This document shows, piece after piece, positions 1 to 6,543 of a DNA stretch of 7,919 nt. The stretch comes from a bacterium. GTDB lineage: Bacteria; Eremiobacterota; Eremiobacteria; Baltobacterales; Baltobacteraceae. The stretch's first letter is position 1. The number at the start of each line of letters is the position of its first letter. The translations under genes were made by a program, and so were the position numbers. The notes below the pieces were generated by a model. The model saw nothing but the letters and a program-made list of their open reading frames with translations. It ran no database searches and was not told the origin of the DNA. The stretch lies in NCBI GenBank assembly GCA_021784715.1, contig JAJYHP010000136.1, positions 1-7,919 on the forward strand, read 5' to 3'.

Positions 1-1089
1 CATGGGCATCTCCCGGCTTTTAGTTTCCTAACGCTCAATCGAAATCATCGCGGCGAGGAGGCGATCGACACGGAACTCGAGGAGCTCTTTCGCCGCGGCA
101 TCGATCCCGAGAGCAGCGCTACCGCACGCTCCGTCGCCATCGACCGCTGGCCTGCGCGCGAGCGTATCGAACGTTTCATCACGGCCTGCGACGAACGCGT
201 CCTCCGCGTGCTCGATGAAGGGAAGCAAAGCGATGCGCTCGCCGTCCATACGATCCTCGAGCACGAAGCGATGCATCACGAGACGCTGATGTACATCGTC
301 CATCAACTTGCGTATGGGAAAAAGCATGCGATGCGCTCGCAACATCACGATGATGCGCCCTCGCGAAGCGAAGCCTTAAGCATTCCTCGCGGGATCGCCG
401 TGCTCGGCCGAGCGCCCGACGACGCTCGGTTTGCGTGGGACAACGAACGGGGGCAACTCGAATGCACGGTCGAGGCATTCGCGATCGATCGATTCAACGT
501 GACCAATGAGGAATGGCTCGCCTTCGTAGCCGAGGGCGGCCCAACACCGTTTTTTTGGGAGCGAGCGGAGGGCTCTTGGTTCCTCCGCGGTTGCTTCGAG
601 CGCATTGCGCTCCCGCTTTCGTGGCCGGTCTACGTCACGCTGGAGCAAGCACAGGCGTACGCGCGCCGGCAACGCGCACACCTTCCTACCGAGGCGCAAT
701 ACCATCGTGCGGCCTTTGCTACTCCCTATGGCGAAACGCGCAGCTATCCGTGGGGCGAAGCTCGCCCCGAAAAGCATCACGGCAATTTCGATTTCGCACG
801 CTACGACCCCGAACCCGTGCACGCAAAGCCTGCCGGCGCGAGCGCGTGGGGGGTCGAGGGGTTGGTCGGGAACGGGTGGGAATGGACATCGACGCCCTTT
901 GCCCCTTTTCCCGGTTTCAAGCCGATGCCCACCTACGAGCGCTATTCGATCGATTTCTTCGACGGTCGGCATTACGTGCTCAAGGGAGCCTCTCCGGTGA
1001 CGCCACGAAGGCTGATACGTTCGAGCTTCCGCAATTGGTTCTACCCCGATTATCCATACGTCTATGCGACTTTCCGCTGCGTTCGATAA
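1..1089 (+). CDS. EgtB/FGE-family non-heme iron enzyme (5' truncated by window edge)
   Basis: The frame is open from base 1 to the TAA at 1087-1089, giving 362 visible residues, so the start lies upstream of the window. The protein has two parts. An N-terminal DinB-like helical domain shows an HxxxH motif (H88, H92) in a stretch reading LEHEAMHHETLMYI, plus an early GH at residues 2-3 in the position of the first metal ligand. From about residue 127 to the end there is a formylglycine-generating-enzyme/sulfatase-modifying-factor fold, with FAWDNE (143-148), NVTNEEW (166-172), LPTEAQY (228-234), GNGWEWTSTPF (290-300) and an FRNWFYP...FRC ending (343-360). This two-domain order is that of EgtB, which uses iron and oxygen to join a thiol to trimethylhistidine in ergothioneine synthesis. 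Family EgtB proteins are about 420-450 residues, so some 60-80 are missing. Substrate is inferred only; no egtD or other ergothioneine gene is visible. OvoA-like or another SUMF1/EgtB/PvdO protein remains possible. Confidence 0.85.
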   Translation, partial: HGHLPAFSFLTLNRNHRGEEAIDTELEELFRRGIDPESSATARSVAIDRWPARERIERFITACDERVLRVLDEGKQSDALAVHTILEHEAMHHETLMYIVHQLAYGKKHAMRSQHHDDAPSRSEALSIPRGIAVLGRAPDDARFAWDNERGQLECTVEAFAIDRFNVTNEEWLAFVAEGGPTPFFWERAEGSWFLRGCFERIALPLSWPVYVTLEQAQAYARRQRAHLPTEAQYHRAAFATPYGETRSYPWGEARPEKHHGNFDFARYDPEPVHAKPAGASAWGVEGLVGNGWEWTSTPFAPFPGFKPMPTYERYSIDFFDGRHYVLKGASPVTPRRLIRSSFRNWFYPDYPYVYATFRCVR

Positions 1090-1094
1090 ATCAG

Positions 1095-1116
1095 CGACGG
1101 TAGAGGCACCCCGTCG
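1095..1116 (+). other. Stem-loop in the gap between the EgtB-like gene and icd
   Basis: CGACGG at 1095-1100 pairs perfectly with CCGTCG at 1111-1116 around a 10-nt loop. A further GGT/ACC pairing (1099-1101 with 1108-1110) is possible if the register shifts. It lies 6 nt after the EgtB-like stop and 23 nt before the icd start, and fills much of the 50-nt gap. There is no T-tract after it, so it is not a classical intrinsic terminator. It might be a processing or attenuation element or chance in GC-rich DNA. Confidence 0.3.
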
Positions 1117-1139
1117 AGTACGTCAAACTTCTCCGCGCT

Positions 1140-2585
1140 ATGACTGCAAATGAAAAACGCGTTCCAATCACCGTCGCCGACGGCGACGGCATCGGCCCTG
1201 AAATTATGGATGCCACCCTGCGGATCATTACCGAAGCAGGCGCTCGCATCGATATTGAAAAGATCGAAATCGGCGAGGCGGTCTACAAACGCGGCCTCGA
1301 CAGCGGTATCGAACCGGCTTCCTGGGAATCGCTGCGTCGCACTCAGGTTTTCCTAAAAGCCCCGATAACCACGCCTCAAGGGGGCGGCTTCAAAAGCCTC
1401 AACGTCACGGTGCGCAAGACGCTGGGTATGTACGCCAACGTACGTCCCTGCGCCTCGCTTCATCCGTTCGTCTCGACCAAGCATCCGAAGATGAACATCG
1501 TCATCGTCCGCGAGAACGAAGAGGACGTCTACGGCGGCATCGAGCACCGTCAAACGAATCAGGTCGCGCAATGTTTGAAACTGATCTCGCGACCGGCGAG
1601 CAAACGGATCGTGCGCTATGCCTTCGAATATGCGCGCGCGAATAAGCGCAAAAAAGTGACGTGTTTTACTAAAGACAACATCATGAAAATCACCGATGGA
1701 CTTTTCCATCGGACTTTCGAAGAGATTGCGTTGGAATATCCGGATATCGAACACGAGCATTGGATCGTCGATATCGGAGCGGCGAAACTCGCCGACACCC
1801 CCGAAGCTTTCGATGTGATCGTCATGCCGAATCTCTACGGCGATATTCTCTCCGACGTTGCCGCCCAGATTACCGGTTCGGTCGGTCTCGCCGGGTCGGC
1901 GAATATCGGCGATCATTGTTCGATGTTCGAGGCGATCCACGGCTCGGCGCCGCGGCGTGCCGGCCAGAACCTCGCGAATCCGTCGGGATTACTGCACGGT
2001 GCGCTGCTGATGCTCGTACACATCGGCCAAGGAGACATCGCAGAACGCGTTCATAATGCATGGTTATCGACGATCGAAGACGGCGTTCATACCTACGACA
2101 TCTATAAAGAGGGCGTTTCGAAAGAAAAGGTCGGGACTCGCGAATTTGCCGATGCGGTCATCGCTCGGCTCGGACGCGAACCGCACGTACTTCCGCCCGC
2201 GCGTTACGCGGTTGGCAAGGCGATGGATCTCTCGATTCGCCCGGGCGGGACACCACCGAAGAAAGAGCACGTCGGAGTCGATATTTTCATCGATCAACGC
2301 AATGGGAATCCCGATGAGATCGCAGCTCGCGTAAAAAAACTCGGCACCGACGGAGCGAAGCTCGTCGTGATCGCCAATCGCGGAAGCAAGGTCTGGCCAG
2401 ACGGCAATCCAGATACGTACTGGAGCGATCAGTGGTCGCTGCGATTCGAAGGCAAACCGTTCTCCGGGAAGCGCGTTGCCGAGCTCATCGCCTCTCTCTC
2501 GGAGGCCGGCTTCGACGTCATCAAGACCGAAGGGCTCTATACGTTCGACGGGGAGCGCGGATACTCGCTCGCTCAAGGACAATAG
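1140..2585 (+). CDS. icd: Isocitrate dehydrogenase, Thermus/Rickettsia type with C-terminal extra domain
   Basis: The product (481 aa, cytoplasmic) would oxidatively decarboxylate isocitrate to 2-oxoglutarate in the TCA cycle. The start is ATG 1140, the only in-frame start after the upstream stop at 1101-1103; no good Shine-Dalgarno site precedes it. Signature residues of the isocitrate/isopropylmalate dehydrogenase family are present: GDGIGPEI (15-22); the substrate site S86, N88, R92, R102, R124 and Y131 (REN then YGG); NIMK with K183; the Mg-binding aspartates D235 and D239 in NLYGDILSD; and the HGSAP loop (267-271). About 375-481 form the extra C-terminal domain (VGVDIFIDQRNGNPDE, ANRGSKVWPDGNPDTYW) that distinguishes this roughly 480-500 aa type from the roughly 415 aa E. 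coli type. After HGSAP come R272-R273, where NADP enzymes usually have K-Y; two basic residues suggest NADP, but this is inference. The gene leads directly into the next one with a 1-nt gap. Confidence 0.95.
   Translation: MTANEKRVPITVADGDGIGPEIMDATLRIITEAGARIDIEKIEIGEAVYKRGLDSGIEPASWESLRRTQVFLKAPITTPQGGGFKSLNVTVRKTLGMYANVRPCASLHPFVSTKHPKMNIVIVRENEEDVYGGIEHRQTNQVAQCLKLISRPASKRIVRYAFEYARANKRKKVTCFTKDNIMKITDGLFHRTFEEIALEYPDIEHEHWIVDIGAAKLADTPEAFDVIVMPNLYGDILSDVAAQITGSVGLAGSANIGDHCSMFEAIHGSAPRRAGQNLANPSGLLHGALLMLVHIGQGDIAERVHNAWLSTIEDGVHTYDIYKEGVSKEKVGTREFADAVIARLGREPHVLPPARYAVGKAMDLSIRPGGTPPKKEHVGVDIFIDQRNGNPDEIAARVKKLGTDGAKLVVIANRGSKVWPDGNPDTYWSDQWSLRFEGKPFSGKRVAELIASLSEAGFDVIKTEGLYTFDGERGYSLAQGQ
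2575..2579 (+). promoter_or_regulatory. Shine-Dalgarno site deciding the GTG start at 2587
   Basis: AAGGA at 2575-2579, inside the end of icd, is 7 nt ahead of GTG 2587. This fixes the start of the cobalamin-binding-type protein rather than the in-frame ATG at 2476, which would overlap icd by 110 nt and add an arginine/serine-rich tail not typical of the family. Confidence 0.75.
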
Positions 2586-2586
2586 C

Positions 2587-3462
2587 GTGCGGATCGTCAG
2601 CCTGCTACCGAGTGCAACGGAGATACTCTATGCAATCGGGGCAGGCGACGATCTCGTCGGCGTGACGCACGAATGCGATTTTCCGTCGCAAGCTGCATCG
2701 CTCCCGATCCTCACCTCGTCGGCACTTCCCACGGAGAGCGATGCTGCAACGATCGACCGACACGTTCGTACCGGCATTCACCAAGGATCGAGCATCTACC
2801 ACCTCGATGCGGGCCTCTTAGAGCGGCTGGCACCCGACCTGATCGTAACGCAGGAACTCTGTGACGTCTGCGCGGTCTCCTACGAACGGGTAACCTCGGC
2901 GGCATTAAAGATGCACGGCGATTCTCGCATTCTCGCGCTCGAACCATCTTCGTTCGACGAAGTTCTCAGTACTATCGGAACGCTCGGTGCGGCGTGCGGG
3001 CGCGAGACCGCGGCTGCCGGGGTCGTCGCGCAACTCGCCGGGGACGCCGAGCGGCTGCGCGAGCGAGCCCATCGCGAACTCACCGCATCCCCGCGCCTGC
3101 TCTTCCTCGAATGGAGCGACCCGCCGTTCCCCCCGGGTCATTGGACCCCCGATCTCCTCGCGCTTCTCGGGCTTCGCTCGTCAATCGAATTCCCGCGTGC
3201 ACCCGCGCGCGCGGTCTCCTGGGAAGCGATCCTCGAAAACGATCCCGATATCATCGCCGTAGCGCCGTGCGGTTTCGACCTTCCCCGGGCTCGTCGTGCC
3301 GTCGCCGATCTCGATCGTCATCCGGCGTGGCGTCAACTCCGCGCCGTGCGCGCCGGACGGGTTATCGCGCTCGACGGAAACGCGTATTTTAATCGTCCCG
3401 GTGTGCGGCTCGTCGAGGGCGCGGAGCGGTTGTTGGATGCTCTCGTGAAACTCGCGAGCTGA
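2587..3462 (+). CDS. Cobalamin-binding-type (BtuF-like) protein without signal peptide
   Basis: The 291-aa product has the fold of substrate-binding proteins of metal-chelate/B12 ABC transporters (PF01497 type). It opens with VRIVSLLPSATEILYAIG, the usual first strand and helix of this family. Other landmarks are THECDFP (27-33), LCDVC (91-95) with a Cys pair, LEWSDPPFPPGHW (174-186) and DGNAYFNRPG (263-272) near the end. GTG 2587 is chosen for its 7-nt-spaced AAGGA and because the conserved core begins right there. As a result there is no signal peptide or lipobox, so the protein should be cytoplasmic. Many database entries named cobalamin-binding protein share this layout, and their actual ligand is, as far as I know, not established. 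No BtuC or BtuD permease or ATPase is next to it. The start lies 1 nt after the icd stop, so the two are probably co-transcribed. Ligand identity is uncertain; family assignment is firm. Confidence 0.85.
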   Translation: MRIVSLLPSATEILYAIGAGDDLVGVTHECDFPSQAASLPILTSSALPTESDAATIDRHVRTGIHQGSSIYHLDAGLLERLAPDLIVTQELCDVCAVSYERVTSAALKMHGDSRILALEPSSFDEVLSTIGTLGAACGRETAAAGVVAQLAGDAERLRERAHRELTASPRLLFLEWSDPPFPPGHWTPDLLALLGLRSSIEFPRAPARAVSWEAILENDPDIIAVAPCGFDLPRARRAVADLDRHPAWRQLRAVRAGRVIALDGNAYFNRPGVRLVEGAERLLDALVKLAS

Positions 3463-3464
3463 GC

Positions 3465-3486
3465 CCTGCCTCGCACGTCATGCAGG
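3465..3486. other. Short inverted repeat between convergent genes
   Basis: CCTGC (3465-3469) and GCAGG (3482-3486) flank a 12-nt loop in the 50-nt space between the BtuF-like stop (3462) and the convergent histidine phosphatase stop (3513). It is in the right place for a bidirectional terminator, but the stem is short and no T-run follows on either strand. I rate it as weak. Confidence 0.2.
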
Positions 3487-3512
3487 TCGGCTCGCGTGGA
3501 GCGCCCGACGAA

Positions 3513-4127
3513 TTAGCGCGTTGAGAGATGCGCGGTCTCGTCGAGCGTGAGGATCTGCCCGCCGCGAGACGAGTACTCGATACGGGATATCGAGGCGTGC
3601 GAAAAACGCAGTGCGAGCGTATGAAAGTGCTCCCCCAGCAACTCGGCGGCAAGTGCGTGCAACGTTCCCGCGTGAGCGACGACGAGAATACGACGGCGAT
3701 CGTACGGTGCGAGCTCGTCGAGCCAAGAGCGAACGCGTCGTCGCACGTCGGAAAACTTCTCACCGTCGCGGGGTTGGTAATCGCGCGCGGAGGTGAGTTG
3801 CGCACCGCTCTCGCCGGGATATGCCGCGGTGATCTCCGCCCACGTCATGCCTTCCCAAGCACCGAAATCGAACTCGCGGAGGCGAGCGTCGAAGACGAGC
3901 GGCACGGAGCGCCCCGAAAGGATCGTCGTCGCCGTCGATGCGGCGCGCGCGAGATCGCTCGAAAAGGCAGCGTCGATCGGTACGTCGGAGAGCGCTGCGG
4001 CTACGGCCCGTGCTTGCGCGAGTCCGTCGGGGGAGAGCGGGATATCGCTGCGCCCTTGGAAGCGCCCCGAGCTGTTCCAGGCCGTCAGTCCGTGCCGGAC
4101 CAGCAAGAGTTCCACGGGCTGCCCCAT
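3513..4127 (-). CDS. Histidine phosphatase family protein (phosphoglycerate mutase-like)
   Basis: The 204-aa product starts at ATG 4127 on the minus strand, where the conserved beginning MGQPVELLLVRHGLTAWN appears. The frame stays open another 161 codons upstream, but that part runs antisense through the divergent ALDH-like gene and resembles no known protein. The catalytic set is complete: R11-H12-G13 (phospho-accepting histidine), the RFQGRSDIPLS loop (22-32) typical of the GpmB/CobC branch, R61 in SSDLARA, the acid E85 in LREFDFGAWEGM, and the second histidine H152 in VVAHAGTLHAL. About 200 aa is the normal length for this branch. Substrates range from alpha-ribazole phosphate (CobC) to sugar phosphates and cannot be read from sequence. 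The convergent neighbour is a cobalamin-type binding protein, which gives a weak hint towards corrinoid metabolism but no more. No clear Shine-Dalgarno site precedes the start. Confidence 0.9.
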   Translation of the reverse strand: MGQPVELLLVRHGLTAWNSSGRFQGRSDIPLSPDGLAQARAVAAALSDVPIDAAFSSDLARAASTATTILSGRSVPLVFDARLREFDFGAWEGMTWAEITAAYPGESGAQLTSARDYQPRDGEKFSDVRRRVRSWLDELAPYDRRRILVVAHAGTLHALAAELLGEHFHTLALRFSHASISRIEYSSRGGQILTLDETAHLSTR

Positions 4128-4151
4128 GCTCGCTGCAGCATTGCCCTTCCT

Positions 4152-4166
4152 GCACGTCGAACGTGC
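4152..4166. promoter_or_regulatory. Perfect 15-bp hyphenated palindrome in divergent intergenic region
   Basis: GCACGT at 4152-4157 and ACGTGC at 4161-4166 are exact reverse complements around CGA. The site lies in the 96-nt space (4128-4223) between the divergently transcribed histidine phosphatase and ALDH-like gene, 25 nt from one start and 58 nt from the other, where promoters for both must lie unless transcription enters from outside. A dyad of this size is what a dimeric helix-turn-helix repressor would bind. I could not find convincing -35/-10 boxes for either gene. Function is inferred. Confidence 0.35.
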
Positions 4167-4210
4167 GCGCCTATGGGTGAGAATGCGACTGCGACGCACG
4201 ACGGGCGCGT

Positions 4211-4215
4211 AGAGG
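4211..4215 (+). promoter_or_regulatory. Shine-Dalgarno site deciding the ATG start at 4224
   Basis: AGAGG at 4211-4215 is 8 nt before ATG 4224. It supports this start over the in-frame ATG at 4173, which would add 17 residues and leave the palindrome just ahead of the coding region, and over the much longer open frame reaching back to 3528. Confidence 0.65.
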
Positions 4216-4223
4216 TTCGGAAG

Positions 4224-5069
4224 ATGTATAAGCTCTTCATCAACGGCGCCTTCGTACGCTCGGAATCGGCGCGCAGCACGCCGCTCTGGGACGGACGCGC
4301 GTTTCTCGCGAATATCGCCCAAGCCTCGCGCAAGGATCTTCGCGACGCGGTAACCGCCGCGCGGGCGGCGCAAACCCGTTGGTGGGCGCAAGATCCGCAG
4401 TTGCGCGGCTTCATGCTCTACCGCCTCGGTGAGATGCTCGAGTCTCGACGGTCGGAGTACCTGGCCCTGCTCTCCGAGGGCACCGGTAGTAACGAACGAT
4501 CCGCGCGCGAAGAGATCGATACGGCCATCGACCGCGTCGTATGGTACGCCGGTTGGTGCGACAAATATTCGGCGCTGCTCTCGTCGCGAAATCCCGTTTC
4601 CGGGCCGCATTTTAACTGCTCGACCCCCGAACCGATGGGCGTCGTCGGCATTCTCGCGCCGCAGTCACCGCACTTCCTCGGAATTATCTCCGCGATACTT
4701 CCGCCGCTCGTCGCGGGCAACGCAACGGTCGTCCTCGCCTCGGAGCACGACCCTCGCCCTGCAATCGCGCTCGCCGAAGCAATCGCACTCTCGGATATCC
4801 CTCCGGGCGTCGTCAACGTGCTCACGGGGTTTCGTAGCGAGATCGCTCCGGCGATGGCAAAGCACGACGGTATCGAGGCGATCGCTTGCAACCGCGATGA
4901 CCTCGCGCAGTGGGAAGAGATCGAGCGCGAATCCGCCGCCTCGATCAAACGCATTCGCCCCTTCGAACTCGAGAGAGCGATCGATTATTTTAGCGACCGC
5001 GCGCAATCGCTCGACGGAATCGCCGAATTTTGCGAGATAAAAACGATCTGGCATCCGGTCGGATTCTAG
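4224..5069 (+). CDS. Short aldehyde-dehydrogenase-like protein lacking the catalytic half
   Basis: The 281-aa product begins MYKLFINGAFVRSES, the standard ALDH beginning, and follows the family's N-terminal half: AAQTRWWAQDPQLRG (48-62), RLGEMLESRR (67-76), the GVVGILAP strand (139-146), PLVAGNATVVLASEH (161-175) and LSDIPPGVVNVLTG (189-202). It then departs, ending in CEIKTIWHPVGF. Full ALDHs are about 480-500 aa. Everything corresponding to the catalytic Cys, general-base Glu and C-terminal domain is absent, yet the gene has a good ribosome binding site and a stop that overlaps the next start. Within the retained half, the oxyanion Asn of the usual PWN motif is replaced (PQS, S148) and the cofactor-binding Lys of KPAE is replaced (A172). 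I recall similar roughly 280-300 aa ALDH-like proteins ending in a KTVWHP-type tail in actinobacteria, often beside a full ALDH and an aldolase, so this is probably a real short family and not a broken gene. Role unknown: perhaps a non-catalytic partner or scaffold. Confidence 0.8.
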   Translation: MYKLFINGAFVRSESARSTPLWDGRAFLANIAQASRKDLRDAVTAARAAQTRWWAQDPQLRGFMLYRLGEMLESRRSEYLALLSEGTGSNERSAREEIDTAIDRVVWYAGWCDKYSALLSSRNPVSGPHFNCSTPEPMGVVGILAPQSPHFLGIISAILPPLVAGNATVVLASEHDPRPAIALAEAIALSDIPPGVVNVLTGFRSEIAPAMAKHDGIEAIACNRDDLAQWEEIERESAASIKRIRPFELERAIDYFSDRAQSLDGIAEFCEIKTIWHPVGF

Positions 5070-5731
5070 TGTCCCGAGACGAAACCGAGCAGCATTTACG
5101 AGTCGAGCTCGCCGAATGCGCGCGGCGCCTCTGGCTACGGGGCCTTGTCACCGGCAGCAGCGGGAACCTCAGCGCTCGCATGGCGGGCGGCGATATTCTC
5201 GTGACGCCGTCGGGCCGCTCGCTCGAACGCCTGGCCGCGAGCGATATCGTCCGCGTCGATTCCACCGGCTCGCCGTACGACTCGGCGGCCGGCCCCAGCA
5301 GCGAGCTTCCGCTGCACCTCGCCGCATATCGAGTGCGTCCCGACGCGGTATACCTCGTTCACACGCACCCGACGGCATGCGTCACCTGGAGCCTCCGCGG
5401 TCGCCTCTTTCCCCGCAGAACCGTCGGGGCGATGGAGAGCCTCGGTGCAGTCGGCTGGGTGCCCTATGCGCCGGCCGGTAGTGCGGAGCTGGCTGCCTTC
5501 GGAGCCGAGATATTCGCTCGCGGCGTCGACACGATTTTAATGGAACGACACGGCCTCTCGGCGCTCGGAGCGACACTCGAACGCGCCTTTATCCTTACCG
5601 ATCTCGCCGAGGAGAGCGCGCGCATCGCCCTCGGAGCGGCGCTCTCTTTGCCCGCCGACCCCTGCGAGCAAGGTAAGCCGCCCATCGGAGATGAAGGAAG
5701 CAGCATGCCGCCGCATCGCGCGATCTTCTAA
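5069..5731 (+). CDS. Class II aldolase/adducin family protein (FucA/MtnB/AraD-like)
   Basis: The 220-aa product is a zinc-dependent class II aldolase-type enzyme. Phosphate-binding segments TGSSGNLSAR (28-37) and TPSGRS (46-51) are followed by catalytic E79 in SSELPLH, zinc ligands H98 and H100 in LVHTHPTA, and H161 in MERHGL, matching the E73/H92/H94/H155 arrangement of L-fuculose-phosphate aldolase. Length is normal. GTG 5069 is preferred: it overlaps the preceding stop (TAGTG), a typical translational-coupling arrangement, and leaves a standard N-terminus. A TTG at 5030 in the same frame would add 13 residues and a 40-nt overlap. Members cleave sugar phosphates such as fuculose-1-phosphate to lactaldehyde, epimerise ribulose-5-phosphate, or dehydrate methylthioribulose-phosphate; the sequence seen here does not decide between them. 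Coupling to an ALDH-like protein fits an aldehyde-producing aldolase. The tail after about residue 196 is low in conserved features. Confidence 0.9.
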   Translation: MSRDETEQHLRVELAECARRLWLRGLVTGSSGNLSARMAGGDILVTPSGRSLERLAASDIVRVDSTGSPYDSAAGPSSELPLHLAAYRVRPDAVYLVHTHPTACVTWSLRGRLFPRRTVGAMESLGAVGWVPYAPAGSAELAAFGAEIFARGVDTILMERHGLSALGATLERAFILTDLAEESARIALGAALSLPADPCEQGKPPIGDEGSSMPPHRAIF

Positions 5732-5739
5732 CGCAACGA

Positions 5740-6543
5740 ATGCATCCACGCCGATTTTCGCCGGGGCAACGCCTCGCACGAGCGCTGGATTTCGGGGAAT
5801 TCTGTCTTCACTATCAACCCGTGGTCGATCTCCGAAACGATCGGATCGTCGGAGTTGAAGCGCTCTGCCGCTGGCCGCAATCGGAGAACGTCGTCGGTCT
5901 TCCCGATGCGTTCATTCCGCAAGCGGAGGCCTCCGGCGTCATCATTGCGCTCGGCGAGTGGGTGTTCCGCACCGCGACCGAGCAGGTGCATCGATGGGAA
6001 ACGCAATCCGGTATCCGCCTCGATCTCGCCGTGAATCTGAGCAGCCGCCAATTTCTCCATCTTCAGCTCGTCGCCGCAATCGAAGACGCGCTCCGTCAGG
6101 CGTCGTTCGCGCCGGAGCGCCTGGAATTCGAGATCACCGAATCGGTAGCGATGCATAACGCCGAGGATTCCATCGGTATTATGCGCCAACTCAAACATCT
6201 GGGAATCTCGCTCGCGCTCGACGATTTTGGGACCGGGTACTCCTCGCTCTCCTATCTCAAACGCTTCCCCATCGACAAAATTAAAATCGATAAGAGCTTC
6301 GTCCACGATATTCCCAACGACGCGAACGATCTCGCAATCGTCACGGCGATCATCGCCATGGGCCACGCACTCGGACTTCAGGTCCAGGCCGAGGGCGTGG
6401 AGACCAAGGCGCAAGCCGACTTTCTACGCGATTGCGGTTGCGAACTCGCGCAAGGTTTTCTTTACGGCCGCGCCCTACCGGCCGCCGATTTTGCCGAAGC
6501 CTTCGATCCCCACCTTGGCGTCATGCGACCGCTGAGCGCGTAA
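5740..6543 (+). CDS. Stand-alone EAL-domain cyclic-di-GMP phosphodiesterase
   Basis: The 267-aa product is essentially one EAL domain, which hydrolyses c-di-GMP to pGpG. Residues 15-30 (ALDFGEFCLHYQPVVD) form the usual domain opening. The catalytic and metal-binding set looks complete: E40-A-L42, N99 in VNLSS, E131 in EFEITES, D161-D162 in the DDFGTGYSSL loop, K182 in KIKIDKSF, E218 and E221 in AEGVET, and the QGFLYGRAL ending (238-246). An active enzyme is therefore expected. Unlike most EAL proteins it carries no PAS, GAF, REC, GGDEF or membrane segment; only some 14 residues precede the domain, so input must come from expression level or a partner. ATG 5740 lies 8 nt after the aldolase stop, with no clear Shine-Dalgarno site, suggesting expression from the upstream operon. 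Its last 23 nt overlap the convergent thyX. Confidence 0.93.
   Translation: MHPRRFSPGQRLARALDFGEFCLHYQPVVDLRNDRIVGVEALCRWPQSENVVGLPDAFIPQAEASGVIIALGEWVFRTATEQVHRWETQSGIRLDLAVNLSSRQFLHLQLVAAIEDALRQASFAPERLEFEITESVAMHNAEDSIGIMRQLKHLGISLALDDFGTGYSSLSYLKRFPIDKIKIDKSFVHDIPNDANDLAIVTAIIAMGHALGLQVQAEGVETKAQADFLRDCGCELAQGFLYGRALPAADFAEAFDPHLGVMRPLSA

Noticed and set aside
376..972. 198-codon open frame antisense to the EgtB-like gene
   Set aside because: No motifs, and the plus strand is clearly coding for the conserved FGE-type domain.
1353..1940. 195-codon open frame antisense to icd
   Set aside because: It lies wholly inside a strongly conserved enzyme gene and shows no protein family features; typical shadow frame in GC-rich DNA.
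2476..2586. Upstream ATG for the cobalamin-binding-type protein
   Set aside because: It would overlap icd by 110 nt and add a non-conserved Ser/Arg-rich tail; the AAGGA at 2575 points to GTG 2587.
3451..3458. CTCGCGAG palindrome at the end of the BtuF-like gene
   Set aside because: It is inside coding sequence, only 8 bp, and such CG-rich palindromes recur by chance here.
3528..4223. Long plus-strand open frame upstream of the ALDH-like start, opposite the histidine phosphatase
   Set aside because: The opposite strand encodes a phosphatase with its complete catalytic set. The extension shows no known motif, and the ribosome binding site at 4211 marks the true start. It is open because of GC-rich codon bias.
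4128..4610. 161-codon upstream extension of the histidine phosphatase frame on the minus strand
   Set aside because: It runs antisense to the ALDH-like gene, has no recognisable domain, and the conserved protein begins exactly at ATG 4127.
4224..5069. ALDH-like gene as a pseudogene
   Set aside because: It has a good ribosome binding site, an undisturbed frame, a coherent C-terminal ending and coupling to the next gene; decay would not be expected to preserve these.
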